Below are positions 35,761 to 44,155 of a DNA stretch of 64,000 nucleotides, one piece after another. The stretch spans positions 4,802,857 through 4,866,856 of the forward strand of contig NZ_LJIX01000006.1 of NCBI RefSeq assembly GCF_001420595.1, given 5' to 3'. The DNA comes from Cytobacillus solani (GTDB lineage: Bacteria > Bacillota > Bacilli > Bacillales > Cytobacillaceae). Position 1 is the stretch's first letter; each line of letters begins with the position of its first letter. Position numbers and translations under genes: made by a program. The notes under the pieces are model-generated. The model was not told where the DNA came from. It made no database searches and saw only the letters and a list, made by a program, of their open reading frames with translations.

Positions 35761-36681
35761 ATGATGATGTATGAAAATGATTTAATCGTAAAAATTGCGT
35801 GGCAGTATTATATTGAAGGAAAGACGCAAAATGAAATCTCTGAGTCTTTAAATCTTTCAAGAATGAAGGTTATTAAATACCTTGAAAAGGCAAAAACTAA
35901 TAATGTCATTCAATTTAAAATCAACTTAGAAAACCTCGATAATATTGAGCTTCAAAATAAAATTAAAGAAAAATACAACTTGAAGGATATTTACATTGTC
36001 CCAACTTCCCATGATACCAATGCAGACTCTCTTCCCATTGCTGCTGCTCAATACATTGAAGATCGCATTACAAGTGACACAATGATTAGCATTGGTTACG
36101 GAGAAGCCGTATCGAAGACTCTAGGACACTTGCGAATTTCCACTAAATATAACGTTACATTCGTATCCTTATCTGGAGGTGTGAAATTCTACATGCCTAC
36201 TGCTATCGATACAAGATCAGACTATTATACAAATCCAAATTACAATCATTACATAGTACCTTCTCCATTACTTGTATCTTCGAAAGAAATTGCCAGTCAC
36301 CTACTAGAGGAGAAGCAAGTTAAAAAAATATTAGATATGATTCCCTATTCCAATATTACCGTTATCGGAATTGGCGCCTTAAATGACCGAGCAACATTAA
36401 TTAAGGAAGGCTACATGGACACCAATGATTTTGAGATTTTAAAATCAAAGGGCGCTGTCGGGGACTTATTAAGCCAGTTTTACGACATTAATGGGAATAT
36501 TCTAGATTTTGATTTTCATAGTATGCTAATTAGTACAGAAATAGATGTACTAAAATCACTACAGAATGTTGTCGCCGTAGCAGGAGGTTTAGCCAAAAAG
36601 GATGCTATAATCGGTGCGCTAAAAGGGGGATACATCGATGTCTTGATTACAGATGAATTAGTTGCTCAAAATTTGATTTAA
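35761..36681 (+). CDS. lsrR: lsr operon transcriptional repressor LsrR (SorC/DeoR family)
   Basis: This regulator of about 306 residues has an N-terminal HTH of the SorC type (IAWQYYIEGKTQNEISESLNLS, about 10-31, read in parts). The C-terminal sugar-phosphate binding domain shows ISIGYGEAVSKTL, VSLSGGV, VIGIGAL and KGAVGD. It should release DNA on binding phospho-AI-2 made by LsrK. The start is uncertain among ATG 35761, 35764 and 35767 (GTG 35755 is also in frame); the RBS AGAGTGA is weak. It is transcribed away from lsrA and with lsrK. Confidence 0.88.
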   Translation: MMMYENDLIVKIAWQYYIEGKTQNEISESLNLSRMKVIKYLEKAKTNNVIQFKINLENLDNIELQNKIKEKYNLKDIYIVPTSHDTNADSLPIAAAQYIEDRITSDTMISIGYGEAVSKTLGHLRISTKYNVTFVSLSGGVKFYMPTAIDTRSDYYTNPNYNHYIVPSPLLVSSKEIASHLLEEKQVKKILDMIPYSNITVIGIGALNDRATLIKEGYMDTNDFEILKSKGAVGDLLSQFYDINGNILDFDFHSMLISTEIDVLKSLQNVVAVAGGLAKKDAIIGALKGGYIDVLITDELVAQNLI

Positions 36682-36707
36682 TAGCTTTTCGTTTATGATA
36701 GGGATGA

Positions 36708-36788
36708 TTAACACAACCGGACATGTGCACTACTTACGCCCCTAGTTTTGCATACCAATCATTTTGCCTGTCCGCTATATTGTGTTAA
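36708..36788 (+). other. long-range RNA stem between lsrR and lsrK
   Basis: TTAACACAA (36708-36716) pairs with TTGTGTTAA (36780-36788), and CGGACA (36718-36723) pairs with TGTCCG (36769-36774) just inside. A 45-nt apical region follows, and TTTTG comes after the stem. It could be an attenuator or terminator separating lsrR from lsrK. Confidence 0.5.
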
Positions 36789-36830
36789 TTTTGCCCCTAT
36801 ACTTAAAAATAAATATACGAAGGGTAGAGA

Positions 36831-38399
36831 ATGATGGATAAATACCTAATGGCTATTGATGCCGGAACCGGCAGTGTAAGAGTAATTTTATTTAATACTT
36901 TGGGGCAGGAATTAGGTGTAACGCAATCTGAATGGACACATAAAGAGGATCCGAGATATCCTGGTTCAATGGATTTCGACATTGTTCAAAATATTACCAT
37001 CATTACAGATTTAATTAAAGAATTGATTGCAACTAGTAATATTGATCCGAAAGAAATCATTGCCTTATCTACTACGAGCATGCGAGAAGCCATTGTTTTA
37101 TACAATGCAAACGGTAATGAATTATGGGCATGCGCGAACGTCGATTCACGTTCCAATAATGAGGTTAATAACTTATATCTTATTAGTGACACATTAGAAG
37201 CGAATCTTTATAAAATTTCCGGTCAAACCTTTTCCTTAGGAGCGATCCCAAGAATCCTCTGGGTAAAAAACAATCTCCCTGAGACCTATCGTCAAATTAA
37301 ATATGTCTCAATGCTGAATGACTGGATTACGTACCGTTTATCTGGTGTGTTGTCAGTAGAGCCTTCAAACGGATGTACAACGGGCCTTTTCGATCTGAAG
37401 CAAAGAGTTTGGGACACTAACATCGCAAACCAAGTAAATCTTAGAAATAATATTTTTCCAGTTGTCCATGAAAGTGGGACAGTAATCGGGAATGTCACCG
37501 CACAAATGTCAGCGCTTACAGGACTAAGTACTAATACATTAGTTGTTGCTGGTGGTGGTGATGCCCAACTCGGCTGTATTGGCGCTGGTGTGATCAATGA
37601 GGGGGATGCTGCTGTATTCGGGGGAAGCTTCTGGCAATATGAATACACAACCAATCATGTTCGAATGGATGAAGAATGCAGGGTTAGAATTAACTGCCAC
37701 GCCGTCCCGAATACATGGCAATATGAAGCCATCTCCTTCTTCCCCGGCTTAGTCATGAGATGGTTTCGAGATAGCTTTTGTGATCTTGAACAATACATCC
37801 AGACTCAAACTGGCGAGAGCATTTATTCCCAAATGGAAAAACGCGCGCGCAACATCCCTGTCGGTAGCTATGGTATGCTTTGTACATTTTCTGACATCAT
37901 GAATTATAAATCTTGGAAGCATGCAGCTCCAAGCTTTATCAACTTTAAACTAGACCCCGATAAATTTAACAAAGCAAGCTTCTATAGAGCAATTATGGAA
38001 AATGCCGCCTTTGTTACAAAAGGAAATATTGAATTGGTCAATAGCATTACAAATACTGCTCCAGATTCCATTGTCTTTGCTGGCGGCGCATCCAAAAGCG
38101 AACTCTGGTGCCAGATCGTTTGCGACGTCCTAAACACCCCACTAAAAATCCCAGTCATAAGAGAATCAACCGCTCTAGGTGCTGCTATCTGTGCAGGAGT
38201 CGGTGCCAAAATCTATCAAAACTTCAATGACGCCATCTCAAAAGTAATTACATTTGAAAAAACGTATTATCCATCCCCAGAGAATAATGAAGTGTATGAA
38301 GAGTTGTTTTTGAAATGGAAGGAAGTCTATAAAAAGCAACTCGAGTTAGCAGACAACAAACTTACAGACAATATGTGGATTGCCCCTGGTTTAAAATAA
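36831..38399 (+). CDS. lsrK: autoinducer-2 kinase LsrK
   Basis: This 522-residue FGGY-family kinase phosphorylates imported AI-2 on C5, which traps it in the cell and creates the LsrR inducer. The N-terminal phosphate motif is IDAGTGSVRVILF (about 9-21). The C-terminal ATP-binding motif is VFAGGASKSELWCQ, followed by ESTALGAA. The DGE-like signature region shows VAGGGDAQLGCIG, matching LsrK more than xylulokinase. Located downstream of lsrR and 19 nt before the cupin gene; TAGAGAATG precedes the start. Confidence 0.9.
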   Translation: MMDKYLMAIDAGTGSVRVILFNTLGQELGVTQSEWTHKEDPRYPGSMDFDIVQNITIITDLIKELIATSNIDPKEIIALSTTSMREAIVLYNANGNELWACANVDSRSNNEVNNLYLISDTLEANLYKISGQTFSLGAIPRILWVKNNLPETYRQIKYVSMLNDWITYRLSGVLSVEPSNGCTTGLFDLKQRVWDTNIANQVNLRNNIFPVVHESGTVIGNVTAQMSALTGLSTNTLVVAGGGDAQLGCIGAGVINEGDAAVFGGSFWQYEYTTNHVRMDEECRVRINCHAVPNTWQYEAISFFPGLVMRWFRDSFCDLEQYIQTQTGESIYSQMEKRARNIPVGSYGMLCTFSDIMNYKSWKHAAPSFINFKLDPDKFNKASFYRAIMENAAFVTKGNIELVNSITNTAPDSIVFAGGASKSELWCQIVCDVLNTPLKIPVIRESTALGAAICAGVGAKIYQNFNDAISKVITFEKTYYPSPENNEVYEELFLKWKEVYKKQLELADNKLTDNMWIAPGLK

Positions 38400-38418
38400 T
38401 TGATACGGAGTGAAGCTC

Positions 38419-38772
38419 ATGACAATTGTGAACGAGAAAGAAAGAGAATATCGATTCGGAGACCATGGTCCCAAATATTTATTACGCGGACCACGCATGA
38501 ACTTCGGCGTAGTCGTCTTAAAACCCGGCCAAGATTTCCCTGCTCATTATCACAATATAATGGAGGAAAACTTTTTCATTCTCGAAGGAGAACTCGAAAT
38601 CCATATTGAAAACGAAATATTCCATTGCAAAAAAGGCGACCTGATCCATGTCGAACCAAAAAAAGTTCACTATCTCATAAACAAAGGCACAACAGACTTC
38701 AAAGCTGCATTTATGCTTTCTCCCTTCCAGGAGAAAGACAAGATCGAAGTAGATTATCGGCCATATAGTTGA
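38419..38772 (+). CDS. cupin-domain protein linked to lsrK (candidate P-AI-2 isomerase substitute)
   Basis: This 117-residue single-domain cupin has an intact metal site in motif 1 (HYHNIMEENFFILEG: two His and Glu) and a histidine in motif 2 (VEPKKVHYLIN). ATG 38419 is preceded by GGAGTG; GTG 38410 lies in the RBS. It sits in the position of a processing gene in an lsr cluster that has no visible LsrG (the ABM-fold isomerase acting between LsrK and LsrF). It might replace LsrG or act on phospho-AI-2 in another way; this is inference from context only. Confidence 0.8.
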   Translation: MTIVNEKEREYRFGDHGPKYLLRGPRMNFGVVVLKPGQDFPAHYHNIMEENFFILEGELEIHIENEIFHCKKGDLIHVEPKKVHYLINKGTTDFKAAFMLSPFQEKDKIEVDYRPYS

Positions 38773-38862
38773 TTTTTACCGTCAAGTATATTTTCAGGAT
38801 AGAATTCTTCAGTTTAATAGAATAGAAAATGAGTGCAAAATTATTTACTGGTAAAATTAATT

Positions 38863-38913
38863 AAAAAGAAAGAGCATCTTCTATTTTTAAATATCAAATG
38901 CTCTTTCTTTTTT
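38863..38913. terminator. bidirectional terminator after the lsrRK-cupin operon
   Basis: The 13-bp stem AAAGAAAGAGCAT / ATGCTCTTTCTTT (38865-38877, 38898-38910) has A and T runs on the outside. Confidence 0.85.
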
Positions 38914-38923
38914 CCCTTTGCCC

Positions 38924-39658
38924 CTAAAAAACATTGTTTACAACTATTTGAACAATAAGAGCGATGGTAACTATTCTCAAAATGGGTTTTACATACTTCG
39001 GCTTTAGCTTTTTAGCAATGCGTACGCCAATTTGAGCACCTGCTACAGAACCGAAAAGAAGTGCAAGTGTTAAGGGCCAAATGATTTTACCTGTTGCAAT
39101 ATAAGTGATTGCTGCGCCAAAACAGCTTGAAAAGGTAGCAAGACGAACCAAGCCAACCGCTCGAATATAAGAAATATTTAAATACCCAAATAAATAAAGC
39201 ATCAATGTCCCTTGACCCGGACCGAAAAGACCATCGTACATACCAATTCCATAAAGACCTGGTATACTTATTTTATTCATTTTCAGCTGAGCATCACCAG
39301 TAAAATCCTTTTTTCCGATAAATGAAGTAATAAAAGCAAAAATAAGTAAGATAATCGCCACGATATACATATTTTCTTCTGCAATTCTTGATGCCATAAA
39401 CCCGCCGCTTATTCCGCCGCAAACACTTACGGGGATGATCCATAATGATTCTTTAAGTGAAAGATCACCTTTTTTATATAGATGTAAAAAACTCGAAAAG
39501 GAACTAACCGTATTCGACACTTTGTTGGCACCGATCGCTGAGTGGACAGGTATTCCCATAAGCAGCATGGCCGGCAGACTGATTAGACCCCCACCACCTG
39601 CTAGCGTACCAACGGTTGTTGCACATATACCAATAAAGAAAATAACAACATACTCCAT
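38924..39658 (-). CDS. TauE/SafE family anion exporter
   Basis: This 244-residue membrane protein has about eight TM helices and two internal repeats. The N-terminal GTLAGGGGLISLPAMLLMGIP (about 17-37, in parts) and the mid-region YDGLFGPGQGTLMLYLF (about 139-155) are hallmarks of the TSUP family. These proteins export sulfite, sulfonates or similar anions. The substrate is not evident, and no sulfur metabolism gene is adjacent. Confidence 0.83.
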   Translation of the reverse strand: MEYVVIFFIGICATTVGTLAGGGGLISLPAMLLMGIPVHSAIGANKVSNTVSSFSSFLHLYKKGDLSLKESLWIIPVSVCGGISGGFMASRIAEENMYIVAIILLIFAFITSFIGKKDFTGDAQLKMNKISIPGLYGIGMYDGLFGPGQGTLMLYLFGYLNISYIRAVGLVRLATFSSCFGAAITYIATGKIIWPLTLALLFGSVAGAQIGVRIAKKLKPKYVKPILRIVTIALIVQIVVNNVF

Positions 39659-39796
39659 ATTGACGCCCCCTTATCAAAAGTATATTCCTGCAATAAACAT
39701 AAATAAATTTAATAGTTTTTATTAAAACCGATAAGAAAAACTTATTATAATATAAAAAATAGGTAAAATATCTCGTTTTGCCTATCCTTCAACTAT

Positions 39797-40110
39797 TTAA
39801 ATTTTAAACCGCACAACAATATTCTGCAGTTCCTCAGCCATTTTAACCAACGCCGCAGAGGAAGCAGTAATTTCTTGTATTGATGCCAATTGTTCCTCCG
39901 TTGCAGCTCCGTATACTTTTGTAATATGTTTTTCTCCCCATGCACATAGCGAGTCTAATATTCCTTTCAAGCTCCAGCCGTATTCACTAAGCTCATTCTC
40001 TACTTTTGGAGGAACTTGATTATAGACAATTCGCTTTATTACTCCGTCAGCTTCTAGCTCTCGTAATTGTTGAGTCAACATTTTCTGTGTAATATCTGGC
40101 ATTAATGCAA
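39797..40110 (-). pseudogene. chimeric remnant: HxlR-family regulator fused to the tail of a chemoreceptor
   Basis: In one frame, residues 23-88 match the second half of an HxlR-type winged-helix regulator (MPDITQKMLTQQLRELE, VPPKVENELSEYG). From about residue 89 the sequence switches to the C-terminus of a methyl-accepting chemotaxis protein (ATEEQLASIQEITASS through FKI). The N-terminus of HxlR, with its DNA-binding first helices, is missing. This is a recombination scar, not a functional gene; the junctions lie near 39,910 and 40,103. Confidence 0.78.
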
Positions 40111-40359
40111 GGTCAATTATTAGATCACCCCGTTCTAGAGAACATGGCAAGGAAGTATAACAAATCAACTGCACAAATCATCTTAAGATGGGATCTGCAA
40201 AATGGAGTTGTTACCATTCCGAAATCTACAAAGGAACATCGAATTGTTGAAAACTCAATGCTATTTGATTTTGAACTAACAAAAGAAGATATGGAACAAA
40301 TAAATAATTTAAATCAAAATCACCGAGTTGGTCCAGATCCAGATAACTTTGACTTTTAA
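40105..40359 (+). pseudogene. C-terminal fragment of an aldo/keto reductase
   Basis: About 83 residues match the end of a Bacillus aldo/keto reductase (QLLDHPVLENMARKYNKSTAQ, ILRWDLQNGVVTIPKS, NQNHRVGPDPDNFDF at the C-terminus). The catalytic Asp/Tyr/Lys/His region (the first 200 residues) is missing. It starts exactly where the divergent HxlR remnant ends, so one deletion probably removed both 5' ends and their shared control region. Confidence 0.8.
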
Positions 40360-40362
40360 ACT

Positions 40363-40416
40363 AAAAAAAAGCTGTCATCACACATGAGCTATGTCTGTGT
40401 AATGACAGCTTTTTTT
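40363..40416. terminator. bidirectional terminator
   Basis: The stem AAAAAAGCTGTCAT / ATGACAGCTTTTTT surrounds an inner hairpin (CACACA / TGTGTA-like). It serves the aldo/keto reductase remnant and the minus-strand gene at 40446. Confidence 0.82.
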
Positions 40417-40445
40417 GCAAATTAATGCCTATATCTATAACGACT

Positions 40446-40817
40446 TTACCGAATATAAGTCGGCCCAACTAATGTTTTCGGGTCAGTTCCCATTGCCAGC
40501 TTACAAATATTTGCGTAGCTGATTTGTTTATAGCTTGCTAGCAGCTGCTTCAAGTCGTGAAATTTACTGTCTGCCTTTAATTCTTTAATTTCTCTCTGAT
40601 AGACAGATAGCACATACTCATCCTGAGACGCTGGACGGAAGCTGCTAGAGTCTTCCTCTGTAATGAGGCAGCCCATATATTGAAATCCAAACTGTAATTG
40701 ATGTGTTAAACGAATGGAATTCATAAACTTTTGAAATAGTGCCGGCTGTGTCGATTTTAATGTTTCGATCGCCCCTTTTGCACTTTGCAGTTCATTAATG
40801 CTTGATGCGATCAGCAT
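40446..40817 (-). CDS. hypothetical protein, helical
   Basis: This 123-residue soluble protein is largely helical (INELQSAKGAIETLKSTQPALFQKF at about 6-30, read in parts) with a central segment GFQYMGCLITEEDSSS. No signal, TM or recognised domain. ATG 40817 has AAAGGAG 8 nt upstream and decides the start. It may be co-transcribed with the thioesterase gene 20 nt upstream. I do not recognise the family. Confidence 0.65.
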   Translation of the reverse strand: MLIASSINELQSAKGAIETLKSTQPALFQKFMNSIRLTHQLQFGFQYMGCLITEEDSSSFRPASQDEYVLSVYQREIKELKADSKFHDLKQLLASYKQISYANICKLAMGTDPKTLVGPTYIR

Positions 40818-40837
40818 ATAAATCTCTCCTTTTACTC

Positions 40838-41353
40838 TTAATCCCAAGGCTTTTGTAATGAAAGTTTAGAGATAAGTTCAATATTTTGCTGTCTTTTCAA
40901 TTTGCTGATTTTTGCCCGTTCTTCTCCAGATTCAAAAAGATACCTTTCTTCTTCAGATTCCGGCACGACTTTCGCCACTTCCACTGGTCTTTTGTTTTCG
41001 TCCAAAGCAACAAAGGTAAGGAAGGCAGTGGCTGCCAATCTACGAATACCTGTATCTAGATCCTCAGCAATTACTTTGCAGAAAATTTCCATCGAGCTTT
41101 TTCCAGTATGAGTAACAAATGATTCAATACAAACGGAATCACTTTGCCGAATTGGTTCAATAAAGTGTACGGAGTCTGTTGATGCCGTTACACATTCCTT
41201 CACTCTCGAATGTCTTCGGGCAGAAAGAGTTGCACAGGCATCCATCTTTTTCATAAGAACGCCGCCGAATAATGTATGATAATTATTTAAATCATTAATA
41301 AGTACCTGATCTGTTTGAACAACGCGTGTTTCTTTAATCTTTTTTGGCTCCAT
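40838..41353 (-). CDS. acyl-CoA thioesterase, hotdog fold (YkhA-like)
   Basis: This 171-residue cytoplasmic acyl-CoA hydrolase has the hotdog signature NDLNNYHTLFGGVLMKKMD (about 21-39), where the asparagine/aspartate pair is catalytic in YkhA/YciA relatives. FVTHTGKSSMEI follows in the second strand pair. The start is ATG 41353, with AAGGAG 8 nt upstream; upstream in-frame Met codons lack an RBS. It is likely hexameric and acts on medium- or long-chain acyl-CoA. Confidence 0.85.
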   Translation of the reverse strand: MEPKKIKETRVVQTDQVLINDLNNYHTLFGGVLMKKMDACATLSARRHSRVKECVTASTDSVHFIEPIRQSDSVCIESFVTHTGKSSMEIFCKVIAEDLDTGIRRLAATAFLTFVALDENKRPVEVAKVVPESEEERYLFESGEERAKISKLKRQQNIELISKLSLQKPWD

Positions 41354-41517
41354 ATATCCATCTCCTTGTCTATCCTTGCATATTTGAAGAATGAGCCTTT
41401 GTGCATTCATTTTAATCACAGAAACCATTATAGTACCCGTGTTCAATCGAAGTACAATGCCAATCATACATGCCAATTATAAGAAAATGTTATGTAAACG
41501 TGTACATTTCCCCAAAC

Positions 41518-41547
41518 AAAAAAGCCCTCTCCAAAATGGGAGAAGGC
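41518..41547 (-). terminator. terminator of the LysR-family gene
   Basis: On the minus strand GCCTTCTCC pairs with GGAGAGGGC and is followed by TTTTTTG. Confidence 0.8.
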
Positions 41548-41560
41548 GATCATTCGACCA

Positions 41561-42457
41561 TCATATGTTGTTCTTGATGTGGGATAGTTTATCTTTTGCA
41601 AAATGAATAAATTCCTTATTTATTTGGGATAAATATTCATCCGTTTTCCAAATAATAGCAAGATTCCATTCAATCACTGGATTCGTTACCGCAATGGTTT
41701 GGACGTCTGCTGTCAGTTCCTTGCTTGTACTTTCTGGCAGAAGTGTAATGCCCAAATTAGAGGCAACCAATTCTTCAATAAAATCTAATTGCGAGGTTTC
41801 TGATATAATTCTCGGTTGGAAATTAGCCTCCTTGCATGCCTTAAGAATCAGATTTCTCAGTTCAAAGTCTTGGTTAAACATAATAAACGCTTCATCTTTT
41901 AATTCATGCAAGGCTACCTCCTTTTTCTCAACTAAATGATGGGATGAAGGAACAACAAGTGTAAGTTTCTCATTAACAAATGTATAATCATCTAGCCGAT
42001 CATTTTTATCAGACAAAACAATGACGCCAAAATCCAGTGTGCCACTCATAATCTTTTCTTCAATCCGCTTGGATCCATCCTCTTCTAATTGGAATGTAAT
42101 TTCAGGATACTCCTGATGAAAGCTCGCAATGAGCTTGGAAAAAAAGAAGGAGTTGACGATCGTAGGCAGACCTATACGAATATGACCTTTTCTTAATTTA
42201 ATCATACTAGCAAGCTCCGTTTCCAAAAGCTGCAGCTGCTTTTCAATCACTTGTGCATGTCTAAATAGAACATTTCCAGCATCCGTTAACATCAGCTTTT
42301 TCCGGGAACGGATGAAAAGGTGCGCACCCACATCATCCTCCAAAGATTTGATAATTCTGCTCAGGGCGGGCTGAGTAATGTACAGGTTTTCTGCTGCTTT
42401 CGTAAAGCTGCCAGTACGCGTAACCTCCATAAAATACTGCATATGTTTAATGTCCAA
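41561..42457 (-). CDS. LysR-family transcriptional regulator
   Basis: This 298-residue regulator has an N-terminal winged HTH (MQYFMEVTRTGSFTKAAENL, about 6-25, then ITQPALSRIIKSLEDD). The C-terminal effector domain at about 90-290 has HIRIGLPTIVNSFFF and LGITLLPES. The effector and targets are unknown: the neighbours are a thioesterase downstream and repair genes upstream, neither transcribed divergently next to it. It may regulate genes outside the window. Confidence 0.83.
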   Translation of the reverse strand: MDIKHMQYFMEVTRTGSFTKAAENLYITQPALSRIIKSLEDDVGAHLFIRSRKKLMLTDAGNVLFRHAQVIEKQLQLLETELASMIKLRKGHIRIGLPTIVNSFFFSKLIASFHQEYPEITFQLEEDGSKRIEEKIMSGTLDFGVIVLSDKNDRLDDYTFVNEKLTLVVPSSHHLVEKKEVALHELKDEAFIMFNQDFELRNLILKACKEANFQPRIISETSQLDFIEELVASNLGITLLPESTSKELTADVQTIAVTNPVIEWNLAIIWKTDEYLSQINKEFIHFAKDKLSHIKNNI

Positions 42458-42647
42458 TGATGCTCCCGCCTTTCATTCGTTTAAACCTTCAATATCATTT
42501 TCAATTTTACTATTTTACCATAATGGCAAACGAATGAACCTTTGATACTAAATAAAATAAACTACAAGCTTCATCAATAATATTTCCGACATGAAAGGTG
42601 TTAAATCAGCCATTATGCTAAGCTATGATGGAAACTTCACAGCATAA

Positions 42648-42707
42648 GGGACATGGGGACAGGTTTACTGTCTCTTCCTATTTTAATTAGGACACGAGAC
42701 CTGCCCC
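42648..42707. repeat. GGGACA-type palindromic repeat, copy 4
   Basis: GGGACATGGGGACAGGTTTACTGTCTC continues to GGACACGAGACCTGCCCC. Two half-units lie back to back 11 nt past the stop codon of the methyltransferase gene. Confidence 0.7.
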
Positions 42708-42718
42708 TCTGACCCACA

Positions 42719-43240
42719 TTATTCTTTCTTAAAAGATTTTTCATGCTGGAGCAGCCATTCTTTTCTCCATAACCCGCCTGCATAGCCGGTCAATTTTCCA
42801 TTGGAGCCGATAATGCGATGACACGGGATGACAATGCTTAATTTGTTTTTTCCATTTGCACTTCCAACTGCTCTGATTGCTTTTTCATTTCCGATTGCAA
42901 CCGCTATATCTTTATAAGAGCCTGTTTTCCCATAGGATATAGTTGTTAACGCATTCCAAACATCCTTTTGGAAGGCTGTTCCCTCAAATACATAAGGAAA
43001 AGTAAAATCATGGCGCTTCCCGTTAAAATATTCATCAAGCTGCTCATAGCAATCCAGCAACACTTTAGGTGTATCGGCTTTCTTGAAATTCACTAGTGTC
43101 TCCGAATCAGAAAACAAAATAGAATAAATTGCTTCGTCACTGCCTATTATTTCAAGTACTCCAACCGGAGATTCGTAGTCTAGTGTATATAAAGCGGGAC
43201 TCAGGGACCTGTCCCTCCGTTCCATTTGCTGATTATTCAT
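42719..43240 (-). CDS. adaB: methylated-DNA--protein-cysteine methyltransferase (AdaB/Ogt type)
   Basis: This 173-residue suicide DNA repair protein removes O6-alkyl groups from guanine. The active-site motif IPCHRIIG (Cys about 140) and the DNA-binding Tyr/Arg helix (SYKDIAVAIGNEKAIRAVGSANG, in parts) are intact. The start overlaps the 3' end of alkA by 8 nt, and the three genes adaA-alkA-adaB are one operon. The N-terminal segment RRDRSLSP is encoded by a GGGACA palindromic repeat (43196-43215), an insertion compared with usual family N-termini. Confidence 0.88.
   Translation of the reverse strand: MNNQQMERRDRSLSPALYTLDYESPVGVLEIIGSDEAIYSILFSDSETLVNFKKADTPKVLLDCYEQLDEYFNGKRHDFTFPYVFEGTAFQKDVWNALTTISYGKTGSYKDIAVAIGNEKAIRAVGSANGKNKLSIVIPCHRIIGSNGKLTGYAGGLWRKEWLLQHEKSFKKE
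43196..43215. repeat. GGGACA-type palindromic repeat, copy 5 (inside adaB)
   Basis: GGGACTCAGGGACCTGTCCC lies within the first 15 codons of adaB and is translated in frame. Confidence 0.68.
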
Positions 43241-44141
43241 ATAAGGACCTCCATAGGTAAAATGTTGCGTATGCTTGCCAGCCTTCCCAATTTGTTGCTA
43301 TTTGATTAATTTCTTCTATTGTCGGCTTTCTTTCAAGCCCCATTTGCTCCTTTAGTGCATTATGCAGACCGACATCTGCGATTGGAAAGGCACACGTATA
43401 GTGTAAGCACTTCATCAGCACATAGTCTGCTGTCCATGCTCCTACGCCTCTAATCACCATTAATGATTGTTTCGCTTGCTGAAAATCTTGTTTCTTTAGC
43501 ATGCTTTCCTTTGTTATTTCTCCATTTGACATCGCCTTTGCAACACCAATGATATACTCAGCCTTCCTAGTAGTAAATTGAAGCTTCTTCAATTCCTCAA
43601 CATCTATTTCTGCAACTTTTTCAAATGAGGGAAATAACCAAAATCGCTCGCCTTCAAATGACAGTCCTTCACCAAAGGATTCTACAAACCGTTTCTTTAA
43701 AGAATAAGCAAAGGGTAAATTAATTTGCTGTCCAATAATTGCCCAAGCAAGAGCTTCAAACAAATCAGGCATACATACCACCCGAAGCCCAGCATATTTT
43801 TGAACAAGCGGCTGCAAAACCTCACTTTTACAAGCTACCTCATAAAAAGATGATAAATCCTGTTCAAGATCAAACCATTCCCATACATACATAGCTGCTT
43901 CTTTACGTGCACTTTCAGATGGATGACTTATCGGAAATTCAACATACAGCACATGTTGATCATACCCTATTTTTAATAAAATGGATTCCTCTCCTACTTT
44001 AATAAGCTTATATAAAAATCCATTCATCACCCTGTACAGCACCTCTTGATCTGACCTGCACAAAAACACTAAACATTCTTTATAGTTAAATTCAAGTGGC
44101 GGATATATTTCAATATAGTATTCATGGTCCATCCAATTCAC
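43233..44141 (-). CDS. alkA: DNA-3-methyladenine glycosylase II (AlkA)
   Basis: This 302-residue base-excision repair enzyme has an N-terminal AlkA-type domain (1-100) and a C-terminal HhH-GPD fold. The hairpin-helix-hairpin is VIRGVGAWTADYVLMKCL (about 220-237), and the catalytic aspartate lies in FPIADVGLHNAL (about 244-255). It excises alkylated purines. It lies 14 nt after adaA and overlaps adaB, consistent with co-expression in the adaptive response. Confidence 0.9.
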   Translation of the reverse strand: MNWMDHEYYIEIYPPLEFNYKECLVFLCRSDQEVLYRVMNGFLYKLIKVGEESILLKIGYDQHVLYVEFPISHPSESARKEAAMYVWEWFDLEQDLSSFYEVACKSEVLQPLVQKYAGLRVVCMPDLFEALAWAIIGQQINLPFAYSLKKRFVESFGEGLSFEGERFWLFPSFEKVAEIDVEELKKLQFTTRKAEYIIGVAKAMSNGEITKESMLKKQDFQQAKQSLMVIRGVGAWTADYVLMKCLHYTCAFPIADVGLHNALKEQMGLERKPTIEEINQIATNWEGWQAYATFYLWRSLYE

Positions 44142-44155
44142 TTATTCGGTCTCCT

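Noticed and set aside
39797-40174. Novel fusion protein of a DNA-binding domain with a chemoreceptor tail
   Set aside because: The HxlR part lacks its N-terminal half and the receptor part is only a tail; the adjacent reductase is also truncated, so a deletion scar is simpler.
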